A stretch of DNA of 8,202 nt from Chitinophagaceae bacterium (GTDB lineage Bacteria; Bacteroidota; Bacteroidia; Chitinophagales; Chitinophagaceae): NCBI GenBank assembly GCA_023251285.1, contig JAHEZB010000065.1, positions 1-8,202 of the forward strand, read 5' to 3'. The notes below the pieces were generated by a model. That model had not been told where the DNA came from. It saw only the letters and a list, made by a program, of their open reading frames with translations, and did no database searches. Both the position numbers and the translations under genes were made by a program. Shown piece after piece: positions 1-5,901 of this stretch; positions within the stretch are counted from its first letter, which is position 1, and the number at the start of each line of letters is the position of its first letter.

Positions 1-2276
1 TTTTGTATGTTATTGCCGATGTGCCAGGTATAAGAAACTGCATCATTATCGGGATCTTTAGCATCTACCGTTGCCGTTATTTGCAAAGGAAGATCACCGG
101 AAGTTTTATCAACATGAAAAGAAGAGATTTCAGGAGGCCGGTTGCCACCATTGTAATCTATTCGTGCCAGGCCTGCATCGTCATTTTTTGCAAACCAGCC
201 ACTTCCATATTCCAACACGTATAACCTTCCATCAGGCCCGACTTCCATATCACTTGGATTATTAAATTTGGTGTGTAGCATAAAGGGTTCCATGTTGTCG
301 AAATCGCCATTCGGCCTCATGGTCACCACTTTAATCCAATCACGTATCCATTCATAAATAAACAGCTTCCCGTTGTAATAATCAGGATATCTTGTTGAAT
401 CCGGGTACATATCCGTATAATACACAGGGCCACCCATAGCGCATCGGCCACCGCTTCCTACCTGGGGGAAATCTTTCGACGCGGCATAAGGATACCAGAT
501 ATACGCCGGCTGGGCAGGTGGTAAGATCCTTTTACCCGTGTTATTCCTTGAATCGTTTACGGCTCCTTGCGGATCGAACAACTGACCGGATTTGCCGGTG
601 GCATAATCATACTGCCGGTAAGGAATATTGTTGGCAATAAAAAATGGCCATCCAAAAAAACCGGCTTTTCTAGCCTGGTTGTATTCATCATACCCACGGG
701 GGCCGCGCGTTGCCATGCTGTCATTATTGGCATCCGGCCCTACTTCACCCCAATATAAAAACCCGGTCTTCTGATCTACTTCAATGCGGTAAGGATTACG
801 GTCACCCATTACATATATCTCCGGCCTGGTGCTGTCTTCACCTTTCGGGAAAAGGTTCCCATCAGGAATGGAATAAGTGCCGTCTGCGTTAATGTTAAGG
901 CGAAGAATTTTTCCACGCAAATCATTCGTGTTGCCTGCGCTGCGACGATCATCATAATGTTCAAAGCCGGGACGGTCATCCAAAGGCGCAAAGCCATGCG
1001 TATTGAAACCTTTCCCCGGTTCATCAAAAGGAGTCGTATCGTCGCCGACTGATAAGAACAGCTGGTGGTCTTTGCCAAAAGCGATAGAGCCACCGGTATG
1101 ACAACATATCTCCCTTTGCTCCTGGACCTGGAGTATTATTTTTTCAGATTTAGGATCAATGGAATCGTTAGTAAAAGTAAAGCGTGAAAGGCGATCCACA
1201 GAGGTATCAATCGGGCTGTAATAAATATATATGTAATGATTTTTGGCAAAATCAGGATCTTTCTTAATTCCTAAAACGCCTTCCTCAGAATTAACGCCAG
1301 GGGTATGTAGTGTACGCCAGTAAACATTCAAAAATCCCACTTGTTTTACGTTCCTTGTTTGGTGATTATACATCCTAATTTCCCCACGACGCTGCGCCAC
1401 GAGGATATCAAGGTTTGGAAGAATGGTCATTTCAGTAGGTTCAAAAAAAGTTCCCTTTACCAGCTGAGTTTTGGTAAATCGATCTTCTGCAGGTATGGGC
1501 GGTGTTTTCACTTTTGAATAATCCAGTTCCTTATTATCATCCATCGCGTATTTAATCCCACCAAGAAGATGTTTTAAAAAATTCGGTTCTGTATAAGATT
1601 CAGAAGTATGCCCAAGGGCAGTATACCATGCTCTTCCGCCGTCATAATTATGATACCACGCCATCGGGTGATTGTTGCCGTTGGTGCCTCCTTTATAACT
1701 TTTTTCATCTATGGTCAGCAACACATGAAGACCACTATCCAGGTTTTTAAAATTATACCACTCGTCCTTTCTCACCCATGGGTCCGGTAATCCCCTGGTG
1801 GAAATATCATCTTTATCAACTACATGCAATGTGGCGTTTTGTTGTTCTTCCGGATGTCCGTTAAAAGTAGCGCCGACCAGCCTCTGGTACCAACCCCAAT
1901 GATAACCGGCATCTGTTGCGGCGTGTACGCCAACAAAACCTCCTCCTGCTTCAATATATCTTTGGAAAGCGTTTTCTTCATAGTTATTGAGCAGTATATC
2001 ATTGTTATCTGTAGTACTTAAAAATACTACCGCCGCATACTGTTTCAGCGTGTCTTCGTTGAATAGGGCAGCGTTTGAAGTAGTGTCGACCCGGAAATTA
2101 TTTTCCTGCCCAAGTTTATAGATCGCTTTTACACCATCGGCAATTGATGCGTGATGATATCCTGTAGTTTTTGTGAATACCAATAGTTTGGGTTGGCCCG
2201 ATCTTTTGTTACAACTGGTTAAAGACAAAAGCGACATAAAAATCAAGAGAGCAGCGACGCGCATACGGTTTTTCAT
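1..2276 (-). CDS. ThuA / PQQ-dependent sugar dehydrogenase / PKD-like lipoprotein (partial, C-terminus outside window)
   Basis: This is one uninterrupted frame of 758 codons that runs off the left edge, so the C-terminus is missing. The ATG at 2276-2274 starts a lipoprotein signal: charged MKNRMR, a hydrophobic run, then lipobox L19-T20-S21-C22, so export and lipid anchoring are expected. Residues ~29-245 are a ThuA domain (glutamine-amidotransferase-like fold; VGVHAATDAGYHWGW at 115-129, GHPEEQ at 140, GHTSESY at 222). Residues ~265-705 match the soluble glucose/sorbosone dehydrogenase family, a PQQ-type beta-propeller: EGVLGI at 332, CCHTGGSIAFG at 391-401, GNTNDLRGKILRLN at 448-461, GDRNPYRIEV at 491-500, NPSDMEVGPDGRLYVLEYG at 673-691. 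From ~713 a PKD-like segment begins (RPPEISSF; DAKDPDNDAVSYTW). Known relatives often continue into a c-type cytochrome domain, which cannot be seen here. The likely role is periplasmic or surface oxidation of a sugar; the substrate is unknown. Family assignment is firm, enzymatic activity is inferred. Confidence 0.93.
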   Translation of the reverse strand, partial: MKNRMRVAALLIFMSLLSLTSCNKRSGQPKLLVFTKTTGYHHASIADGVKAIYKLGQENNFRVDTTSNAALFNEDTLKQYAAVVFLSTTDNNDILLNNYEENAFQRYIEAGGGFVGVHAATDAGYHWGWYQRLVGATFNGHPEEQQNATLHVVDKDDISTRGLPDPWVRKDEWYNFKNLDSGLHVLLTIDEKSYKGGTNGNNHPMAWYHNYDGGRAWYTALGHTSESYTEPNFLKHLLGGIKYAMDDNKELDYSKVKTPPIPAEDRFTKTQLVKGTFFEPTEMTILPNLDILVAQRRGEIRMYNHQTRNVKQVGFLNVYWRTLHTPGVNSEEGVLGIKKDPDFAKNHYIYIYYSPIDTSVDRLSRFTFTNDSIDPKSEKIILQVQEQREICCHTGGSIAFGKDHQLFLSVGDDTTPFDEPGKGFNTHGFAPLDDRPGFEHYDDRRSAGNTNDLRGKILRLNINADGTYSIPDGNLFPKGEDSTRPEIYVMGDRNPYRIEVDQKTGFLYWGEVGPDANNDSMATRGPRGYDEYNQARKAGFFGWPFFIANNIPYRQYDYATGKSGQLFDPQGAVNDSRNNTGKRILPPAQPAYIWYPYAASKDFPQVGSGGRCAMGGPVYYTDMYPDSTRYPDYYNGKLFIYEWIRDWIKVVTMRPNGDFDNMEPFMLHTKFNNPSDMEVGPDGRLYVLEYGSGWFAKNDDAGLARIDYNGGNRPPEISSFHVDKTSGDLPLQITATVDAKDPDNDAVSYTWHIGNNIQ

Positions 2277-2454
2277 TGATACTGTTTATTGTAAAATCTT
2301 AAAAAAAATGAAAGTAATTGTTAATTACCAAATAGAAATGGATAAATTGATATTTTACCGTTACACAACAAATGGCGTATGGTGAAATCTTCACTGGTTG
2401 ACAGGCATTTGAACCTCTTGCAAGTCTAAGCTGTTGTTTTGTTTTCGCTCGTCG
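2277..2454. other. AT-rich leader region of the ThuA/PQQ dehydrogenase gene
   Basis: This non-coding stretch is AT-rich, with A/T runs close to the start codon of the lipoprotein gene. It must contain that gene's 5' leader unless the gene is read through from the response regulator about 600 bases upstream. No Shine-Dalgarno-like sequence lies at the usual distance before the ATG, which is common in Bacteroidota. The nearest approach to the Bacteroidota -7 consensus (TAnnTTTG) on the minus strand is TCTATTTG at 2336-2329, but no TTG/TTTG lies at the usual spacing, so I do not call a promoter. Confidence 0.5.
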
Positions 2455-2549
2455 CCCATTAGAACGTCGTTGTCAGGCGCATACCGGATCTTCCCGGTTA
2501 GAAAAATGCCCCCCTTGCGCCATGGCAATCTCCTCATTAGAACGACAAT
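2455..2549 (+). repeat. Dispersed intergenic repeat, copy A
   Basis: This 95-base unit is repeated about 114 bases further right as copy B (2568-2663). By hand alignment, 88 of 96 aligned positions are identical, with seven substitutions and one single-base indel. Inside it is a core that begins with a degenerate box CGTCGTTGTCAGG (2465-2477) and, after 46 bases, ends with GGCAATCT (2524-2531). The flanks carry ATTAGAAC at 2458 and again at 2536. The box resembles the CGTCATTGCGAGG element that I recall as widely dispersed in bacterial intergenic DNA. The orientation given is arbitrary. Confidence 0.85.
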
Positions 2550-2567
2550 CTCTTCAGAATGTCATTG

Positions 2568-2663
2568 CCCATTAGAAGCGTCATTGCGAGGCGCATACAA
2601 AATCTTCCCGGTTAGAAAAATGCCCCCCTTGCGCCGTGGCAATCTCCTCATTAGAACGACAAT
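2568..2663 (+). repeat. Dispersed intergenic repeat, copy B
   Basis: This is the second, better-preserved copy of the unit. It has the intact box CGTCATTGCGAGG (2579-2591), a 46-base interior nearly identical to copy A, and GGCAATCT (2638-2645), followed by CCTCATTAGAACGACAAT. It shares the long run TCTTCCCGGTTAGAAAAATG and the following C-rich stretch with copy A. The two tandem copies keep a plus-strand frame open from 2434 to 2685; its peptide is simply the repeat translated twice, so I do not regard it as a gene. Confidence 0.85.
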
Positions 2664-2690
2664 GCCCACCAGAACATTCTCCTAAAAAAT

Positions 2691-2757
2691 AGATTGCCGC
2701 GTCGCCATAAACTTACTGCAAAACGAGAAACATTAGACAAAGCTCCTCGCAATGACG
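2691..2757 (-). repeat. Inverted repeat unit C with same box spacing but different interior
   Basis: AGATTGCC (2691-2698) is the reverse complement of GGCAATCT, and CCTCGCAATGACG (2745-2757) is the reverse complement of CGTCATTGCGAGG. The two boxes are separated by exactly 46 bases, the same distance as in copies A and B, so this is a 67-base unit in the opposite orientation. Its interior shows no obvious similarity to the interiors of A and B. Together with copy B it forms a nested, symmetric inverted repeat spanning 2579-2757. Confidence 0.7.
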
Positions 2758-2767
2758 GCAAATAATC

Positions 2768-2793
2768 GGCAATCTCCTCATTAGAACAACAAT
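2768..2793 (+). repeat. Isolated end fragment of the dispersed repeat
   Basis: These 26 bases, GGCAATCTCCTCATTAG followed by AACAACAAT, match the right ends of copy A (2524-2549) and copy B (2638-2663) with a single difference (AACAAC against AACGAC). No left box of its own is present at the expected distance, so this is a partial copy attached to the end of unit C. Confidence 0.75.
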
Positions 2794-2816
2794 GTCCAGA
2801 GAAAATAAATTAGATA

Positions 2817-2831
2817 AAACCGATAAGGTTT
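2817..2831 (-). terminator. Possible weak hairpin downstream of the response regulator
   Basis: AAACC (2817-2821) and GGTTT (2827-2831) are perfectly complementary around a five-base loop. On the minus-strand transcript the hairpin lies 55 bases after the regulator's stop codon and is followed by a moderately U-rich stretch (TATCTAATTTATTTTC). The stem is only five pairs with two G-C pairs, so termination here is uncertain; the repeat cluster beyond it could serve instead. Confidence 0.25.
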
Positions 2832-2885
2832 CAAAAAAACTTATAGGTTGGGTGAACAATTGAGTAAATGGGGAAAAATGAATGC

Positions 2886-3626
2886 TTAGAAAAATTTCAA
2901 CAGGGCATCTTTACGGCTTCGGGAAACATTTACGGAGGTGTTATTACTCATAACAAGATAGCCTCCTTCCCCACGAACGTACCTGACAACTTCGTTTAGG
3001 TTAACCATGTAAGAATTATGTACCCGTACAAAGAAGCTGTAATCCTGTATTTGATCTTCTATGTTTTTGAGTGTACGACAGGCAATTATTTTATTTTTAT
3101 CCTTCAAAAAAATATGCGTGTAGTTACTCTCCGCTTCAAAGTATATAACATCAGTGGCAGCAATTAATTCAAAGCCTTCTGCCGTGGGTACTGCAATCTT
3201 AGTAAAGCCGCTCTTAATGCCAGTAATTTTCTTTAATAATATCTCCAACTGTTCAGGCATTGGCAGATGGTGTTGTTCTTCCACCTTCTTAACAGCATCT
3301 ATTAATTCTTTTGGCTGAATGGGCTTTAATAAATAATCCAGAGCGCTAAAATGAAAGGCTCTGATTGCGTACTGGTCGTAGCCGGTAGTAAAAATCACTG
3401 CGAAATTAATTTCAGGAAGATGTTCAAGCATTTCAAACCCATTCATCTGCGGCATTTCAATATCGAGAAATACAAGATCAGGCTTTTGCAGTTCAATTGC
3501 CCTTAAACCTGTGGTCGCGTCATTGCACATTTCCAATACCTGCACATTTGGACAATACTCTGTGAGTAACATTCCCAACGTTTTAAGGCAATGCATTTCG
3601 TCATCTATAAGTATTGCTTTGATCAT
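2886..3626 (-). CDS. LytTR-family response regulator
   Basis: A 246-residue cytoplasmic transcription regulator of the LytR/AlgR type, with the usual two-domain layout and length. Residues 1-~118 form the receiver: acidic pocket D8-D9-E10, phospho-acceptor D55 in the LDIEMPQMNGFEML stretch, T80 and K101 (LLKP). Residues ~141-246 form the LytTR DNA-binding domain, with EAESNYTHIFL at 164-174, FVRVHNSYMVNL at 199-210 and VSRSRKDAL at 234-242. All phosphorylation residues are present, so it should be phosphorylated by the adjacent LytS-type kinase(s). I chose ATG at 3626-3624, which gives the family-typical start MIKAILIDDE two bases after the HK2 stop (TGA-CA-ATG). An in-frame TTG at 3632 would add two residues and overlap the HK2 stop codon. 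Tight linkage implies co-transcription and translational coupling with HK2. Target genes are unknown. Confidence 0.95.
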   Translation of the reverse strand: MIKAILIDDEMHCLKTLGMLLTEYCPNVQVLEMCNDATTGLRAIELQKPDLVFLDIEMPQMNGFEMLEHLPEINFAVIFTTGYDQYAIRAFHFSALDYLLKPIQPKELIDAVKKVEEQHHLPMPEQLEILLKKITGIKSGFTKIAVPTAEGFELIAATDVIYFEAESNYTHIFLKDKNKIIACRTLKNIEDQIQDYSFFVRVHNSYMVNLNEVVRYVRGEGGYLVMSNNTSVNVSRSRKDALLKFF

Positions 3627-3628
3627 TG

Positions 3629-5797
3629 TCAAAATGGTATTTTAATGATAACTTCTGTACCGCCGGCGCTGCCATCCGCAAGCATTAAATCATTTATCAC
3701 AATGTGAGTGCCCAATTGTTCCTGTTGTTGAAGCATCGCAATGCGGTCGGCTGTAATGCTCATCCCCATTGATTTATAGGAAAGTGCGGATCTGCTTTTC
3801 AATTCGGCCGATTTCTTTCTCCCAATGCCATCATCGGCAATTTTACAATACAGCGTTTCGTCCTCTGTATAGAGTTCAATTTGCAAATTGCCGCGTTCGT
3901 TTTTATGCATTAATCCATGCCATATAGCATTTTCAACAAAAGGCTGAATAATAAGGGGAGGCAGTGTGATAACGGATATATCAACCAGGTCATCTATAAT
4001 GATTTTATAGGAAAACTTATTATCAAAACGAAGCGATTCCAGTTCAAGGTATAATTGCAGGGCTTCTAACTCCCGTTCTAACGGAATAAACGTTTCCTGT
4101 GAATTTTGCAGAATTAACCTGACGAGCCTTGCAAATTTTGACAGGTATTCTGATGCCTGCAACCTGTTATTTTCAAGTATAAATAAATTGATAGCGCTGA
4201 GTGAATTGGAAATAAAATGCGGATTCATCTGTGCCCGCAACGCTTGCATTTCAAGTTCTGATAATTTTTTCTGGCTTTCCAGCTTTTGAATTTGTAATTC
4301 ATTTTCCACAAGCTCACGAAGATTCTTTTCATTCTTGCGCTTAAGCGAAATGGTACGAAAAATAAAGCCGCTTATTATAATTAAACAAACAAGGCCTGAG
4401 ATAAGAATTTTTTTCTGTAAGGAACTTTGTGCCAACCTCTGCTGCTGAATTTTTAATTGCTGCTCACTGATTAATTTTTCATTGTTTATGGAATTAATCT
4501 GTTGTTCATATTTGTAGGCCGCAAATCTTCCTTTTATTTGGTCGCTTACCACAATGTCTTTTATAGCGATATACTTTTGGTAATAGAAATAAGCGCTGTC
4601 TGTTTTATGGAGTCGGTCATAAAGAGAATACAGTATTTGATAACCGTCGCGAATGAATTGCCTTGATTTTGTTTCTAAAGACAAATCAAGTCCTTCACGT
4701 GCATATGGTAAAGCAGCCCTATTGTTGTTGAGGGCTAAATAAGTTTTGGCAATATCGAGCAGTACCCGCTTTATTTCATTGCGGTCATTTAATTTACGAT
4801 GCATTGCCAGGCCACGAAGAAAATTTTGCAATGCTCTTTTGTAATCTTTTTGTAACAAATAAGTTTCTCCGGTACTCACGAGGTAAATACGCAGATCTTT
4901 TTCTGTGACTCTGCTGGTATCGAATAAATGGTAATAGTGCCATGCTGAATCATATTGATGTAAGAGGCTGAATAATTCAGCATATTCCATTCTCGACCAG
5001 GTTTCATAGGAGCCATCAATACGACTTTGGGTGGTTTCACGCGTGTCGGTTTCAAAAGTTTGCCGGTAATAATCTAAAGCTGAGTTATAATCTCCTATCT
5101 CCCGGAACAAAGTACCGAAGCTGATTAAGTCGTCCGAAATCCATATCGTGTTTTTTTTGTTAAGAGCCAGCTCATGGCTTTTTTGATAAAAGTAAAATGC
5201 TGAATCGTAATTGCCCTGTTGATAATGGATAACTCCCATGGCTCCCAGGGCATTATACATCATCGTTGTGTCTTTGACAATCAAACTTTTTTCATACTGC
5301 TTTTTTGCAATTTGGTAGGTGTCATCATATTTACTTTGAGAAAAAAGCGCGAATGATAAATTGTCATAAGCATTCTCAATTCCATTTTTATTAATTGTTT
5401 TTTCAAACCATCCAATAGATTCTCTCGCTAATGTTTCAGATTTGACGAAGTCATTGTCAAAATATTCAAAGATGCCGGATTGATTTGAAACAGATTCTGC
5501 TATGCCATGGATATAATTCAGGTTTTTTGATTCGAGGTAAGATTTTTGTTGATTATATTCTGAGGAATCTCTTATCAGGAGTCTGATGTACTGAAAACTT
5601 AACGCATTCATACAATCAATACGGGAACTATCTTTCAAAGCGGGAAGTATTTTTTTAAGACTGTCGATTTCTTCTCTTTGGGCAAAGCATGTTGAAGAAA
5701 AAATAAAGAGATAAAAAGCTATAAATGAAAACAAGCTTTTAGATAAGGCAGTTGAATTAAGTACCCCAATCCTGCAAGTATTTATTTTTACAAGCAT
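3629..5797 (-). CDS. LytS-type sensor histidine kinase with periplasmic TPR domain (HK2)
   Basis: A 722-residue membrane sensor kinase. After a 20-residue n-region comes a signal peptide (hydrophobic ~22-36, likely cut TCFA|Q after A39). Residues ~50-415 contain about seven TPR-like helical pairs, for example YNALGAMGVIHYQQGNYDSA at 181-200, IYLVSTGETYLLQKDYKRAL at 304-323 and the unit at 386-414. Residues ~418-462 are Gln/charge-rich and probably coiled coil. One membrane span follows at 464-482, so the TPR part should be periplasmic. The kinase half has RAQMNPHFISNSLSAINLF with the phospho-acceptor His at H527 (His_kinase family), N-box QPFVENAIWHGLMH with N623, G1 box IADDGIG at 653-659, SMGMSITADR around 677, and GGTEVIIKIP at the end. 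All catalytic motifs are present. It lies two bases before the response regulator, its presumed partner, and is a tandem paralogue of HK1. The signal sensed is unknown. Confidence 0.95.
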   Translation of the reverse strand: MLVKINTCRIGVLNSTALSKSLFSFIAFYLFIFSSTCFAQREEIDSLKKILPALKDSSRIDCMNALSFQYIRLLIRDSSEYNQQKSYLESKNLNYIHGIAESVSNQSGIFEYFDNDFVKSETLARESIGWFEKTINKNGIENAYDNLSFALFSQSKYDDTYQIAKKQYEKSLIVKDTTMMYNALGAMGVIHYQQGNYDSAFYFYQKSHELALNKKNTIWISDDLISFGTLFREIGDYNSALDYYRQTFETDTRETTQSRIDGSYETWSRMEYAELFSLLHQYDSAWHYYHLFDTSRVTEKDLRIYLVSTGETYLLQKDYKRALQNFLRGLAMHRKLNDRNEIKRVLLDIAKTYLALNNNRAALPYAREGLDLSLETKSRQFIRDGYQILYSLYDRLHKTDSAYFYYQKYIAIKDIVVSDQIKGRFAAYKYEQQINSINNEKLISEQQLKIQQQRLAQSSLQKKILISGLVCLIIISGFIFRTISLKRKNEKNLRELVENELQIQKLESQKKLSELEMQALRAQMNPHFISNSLSAINLFILENNRLQASEYLSKFARLVRLILQNSQETFIPLERELEALQLYLELESLRFDNKFSYKIIIDDLVDISVITLPPLIIQPFVENAIWHGLMHKNERGNLQIELYTEDETLYCKIADDGIGRKKSAELKSRSALSYKSMGMSITADRIAMLQQQEQLGTHIVINDLMLADGSAGGTEVIIKIPF

Positions 5798-5846
5798 ACA
5801 AAAGATTCTTCTTTAAAGGTAATCATTTTAATTCCGGATATTCTTT
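5798..5846 (-). promoter_or_regulatory. HK2 leader, homologous to the HK1 leader
   Basis: Upstream of the HK2 ATG, bases 5828-5798 align without gaps to 7890-7860 upstream of HK1, with 24 of 31 positions identical. The palindrome CTTTAAAG lies 13 bases before the ATG in both. A further match (ATATTCTTTC-like) appears to extend to about 5846 after a small insertion. The conservation may be inherited from the duplication or may reflect a shared translation signal. No Bacteroidota -7/-33 promoter is evident. Confidence 0.45.
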
Positions 5847-5856
5847 CGTGTCGCCA

Positions 5857-5901
5857 CCTTCTAAGGCAATGCGTTTCATCATCTATAATTATCGTTTCTA
5901 T
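5857..5901 (-). pseudogene. Remnant of a LytTR response-regulator gene (N-terminal codons only)
   Basis: Read on the minus strand from 5901, the codons give I-E-T-I-I-I-D-D-E-T-H-C-L, to be compared with I-K-A-I-L-I-D-D-E-M-H-C-L at residues 2-14 of the intact regulator. Nine of 13 residues and 31 of 39 bases match, and the receiver's acidic D-D-E is kept. The expected start codon is replaced by TAA, and the HK1 stop codon (TAG, 5900-5898) overlaps the fragment out of frame. Similarity fades after two more codons near 5857, and the HK2 leader begins about ten bases later. The rest of the regulator is absent, so this cannot encode a working protein. It occupies the same position after HK1 that the intact regulator occupies after HK2, marking it as a relic of a duplicated operon. 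The alternative, chance similarity, is unlikely given the position. Confidence 0.82.

Noticed and set aside
809..2002. Minus-strand open frames at 809-1093 and 1820-2002
   Set aside because: They are in a different frame from the lipoprotein gene that covers the same bases with strong domain motifs, so they are shadows.
2329..2336. Possible Bacteroidota -7 promoter element before the ThuA/PQQ gene
   Set aside because: TCTATTTG differs from TAnnTTTG at one position, and no -33 element lies at the normal spacing; it cannot be told from chance in AT-rich DNA.
3..2385. Short plus-strand open frames (for example 3-224, 567-758, 710-892, 1608-1790, 1824-2021, 2173-2385)
   Set aside because: All but the last lie wholly antisense to the continuous 758-codon lipoprotein frame; the last extends from it into the AT-rich leader. 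None has a recognisable domain.
2400..2430. tRNA-like T-arm sequence (GGTTCAAATG on the minus strand)
   Set aside because: The flanking bases do not form a T-stem, and no acceptor, D or anticodon arm is present.
2434..2685. 83-codon plus-strand open frame with an internally repeated peptide
   Set aside because: It is the two copies of the intergenic repeat translated in the same frame; the peptide repeat mirrors the DNA repeat and there is no independent sign of coding.
2455..2793. CRISPR array
   Set aside because: The repeats are long, few, imperfect and partly inverted, and the intervals between them are not spacer-like; no cas gene is near.
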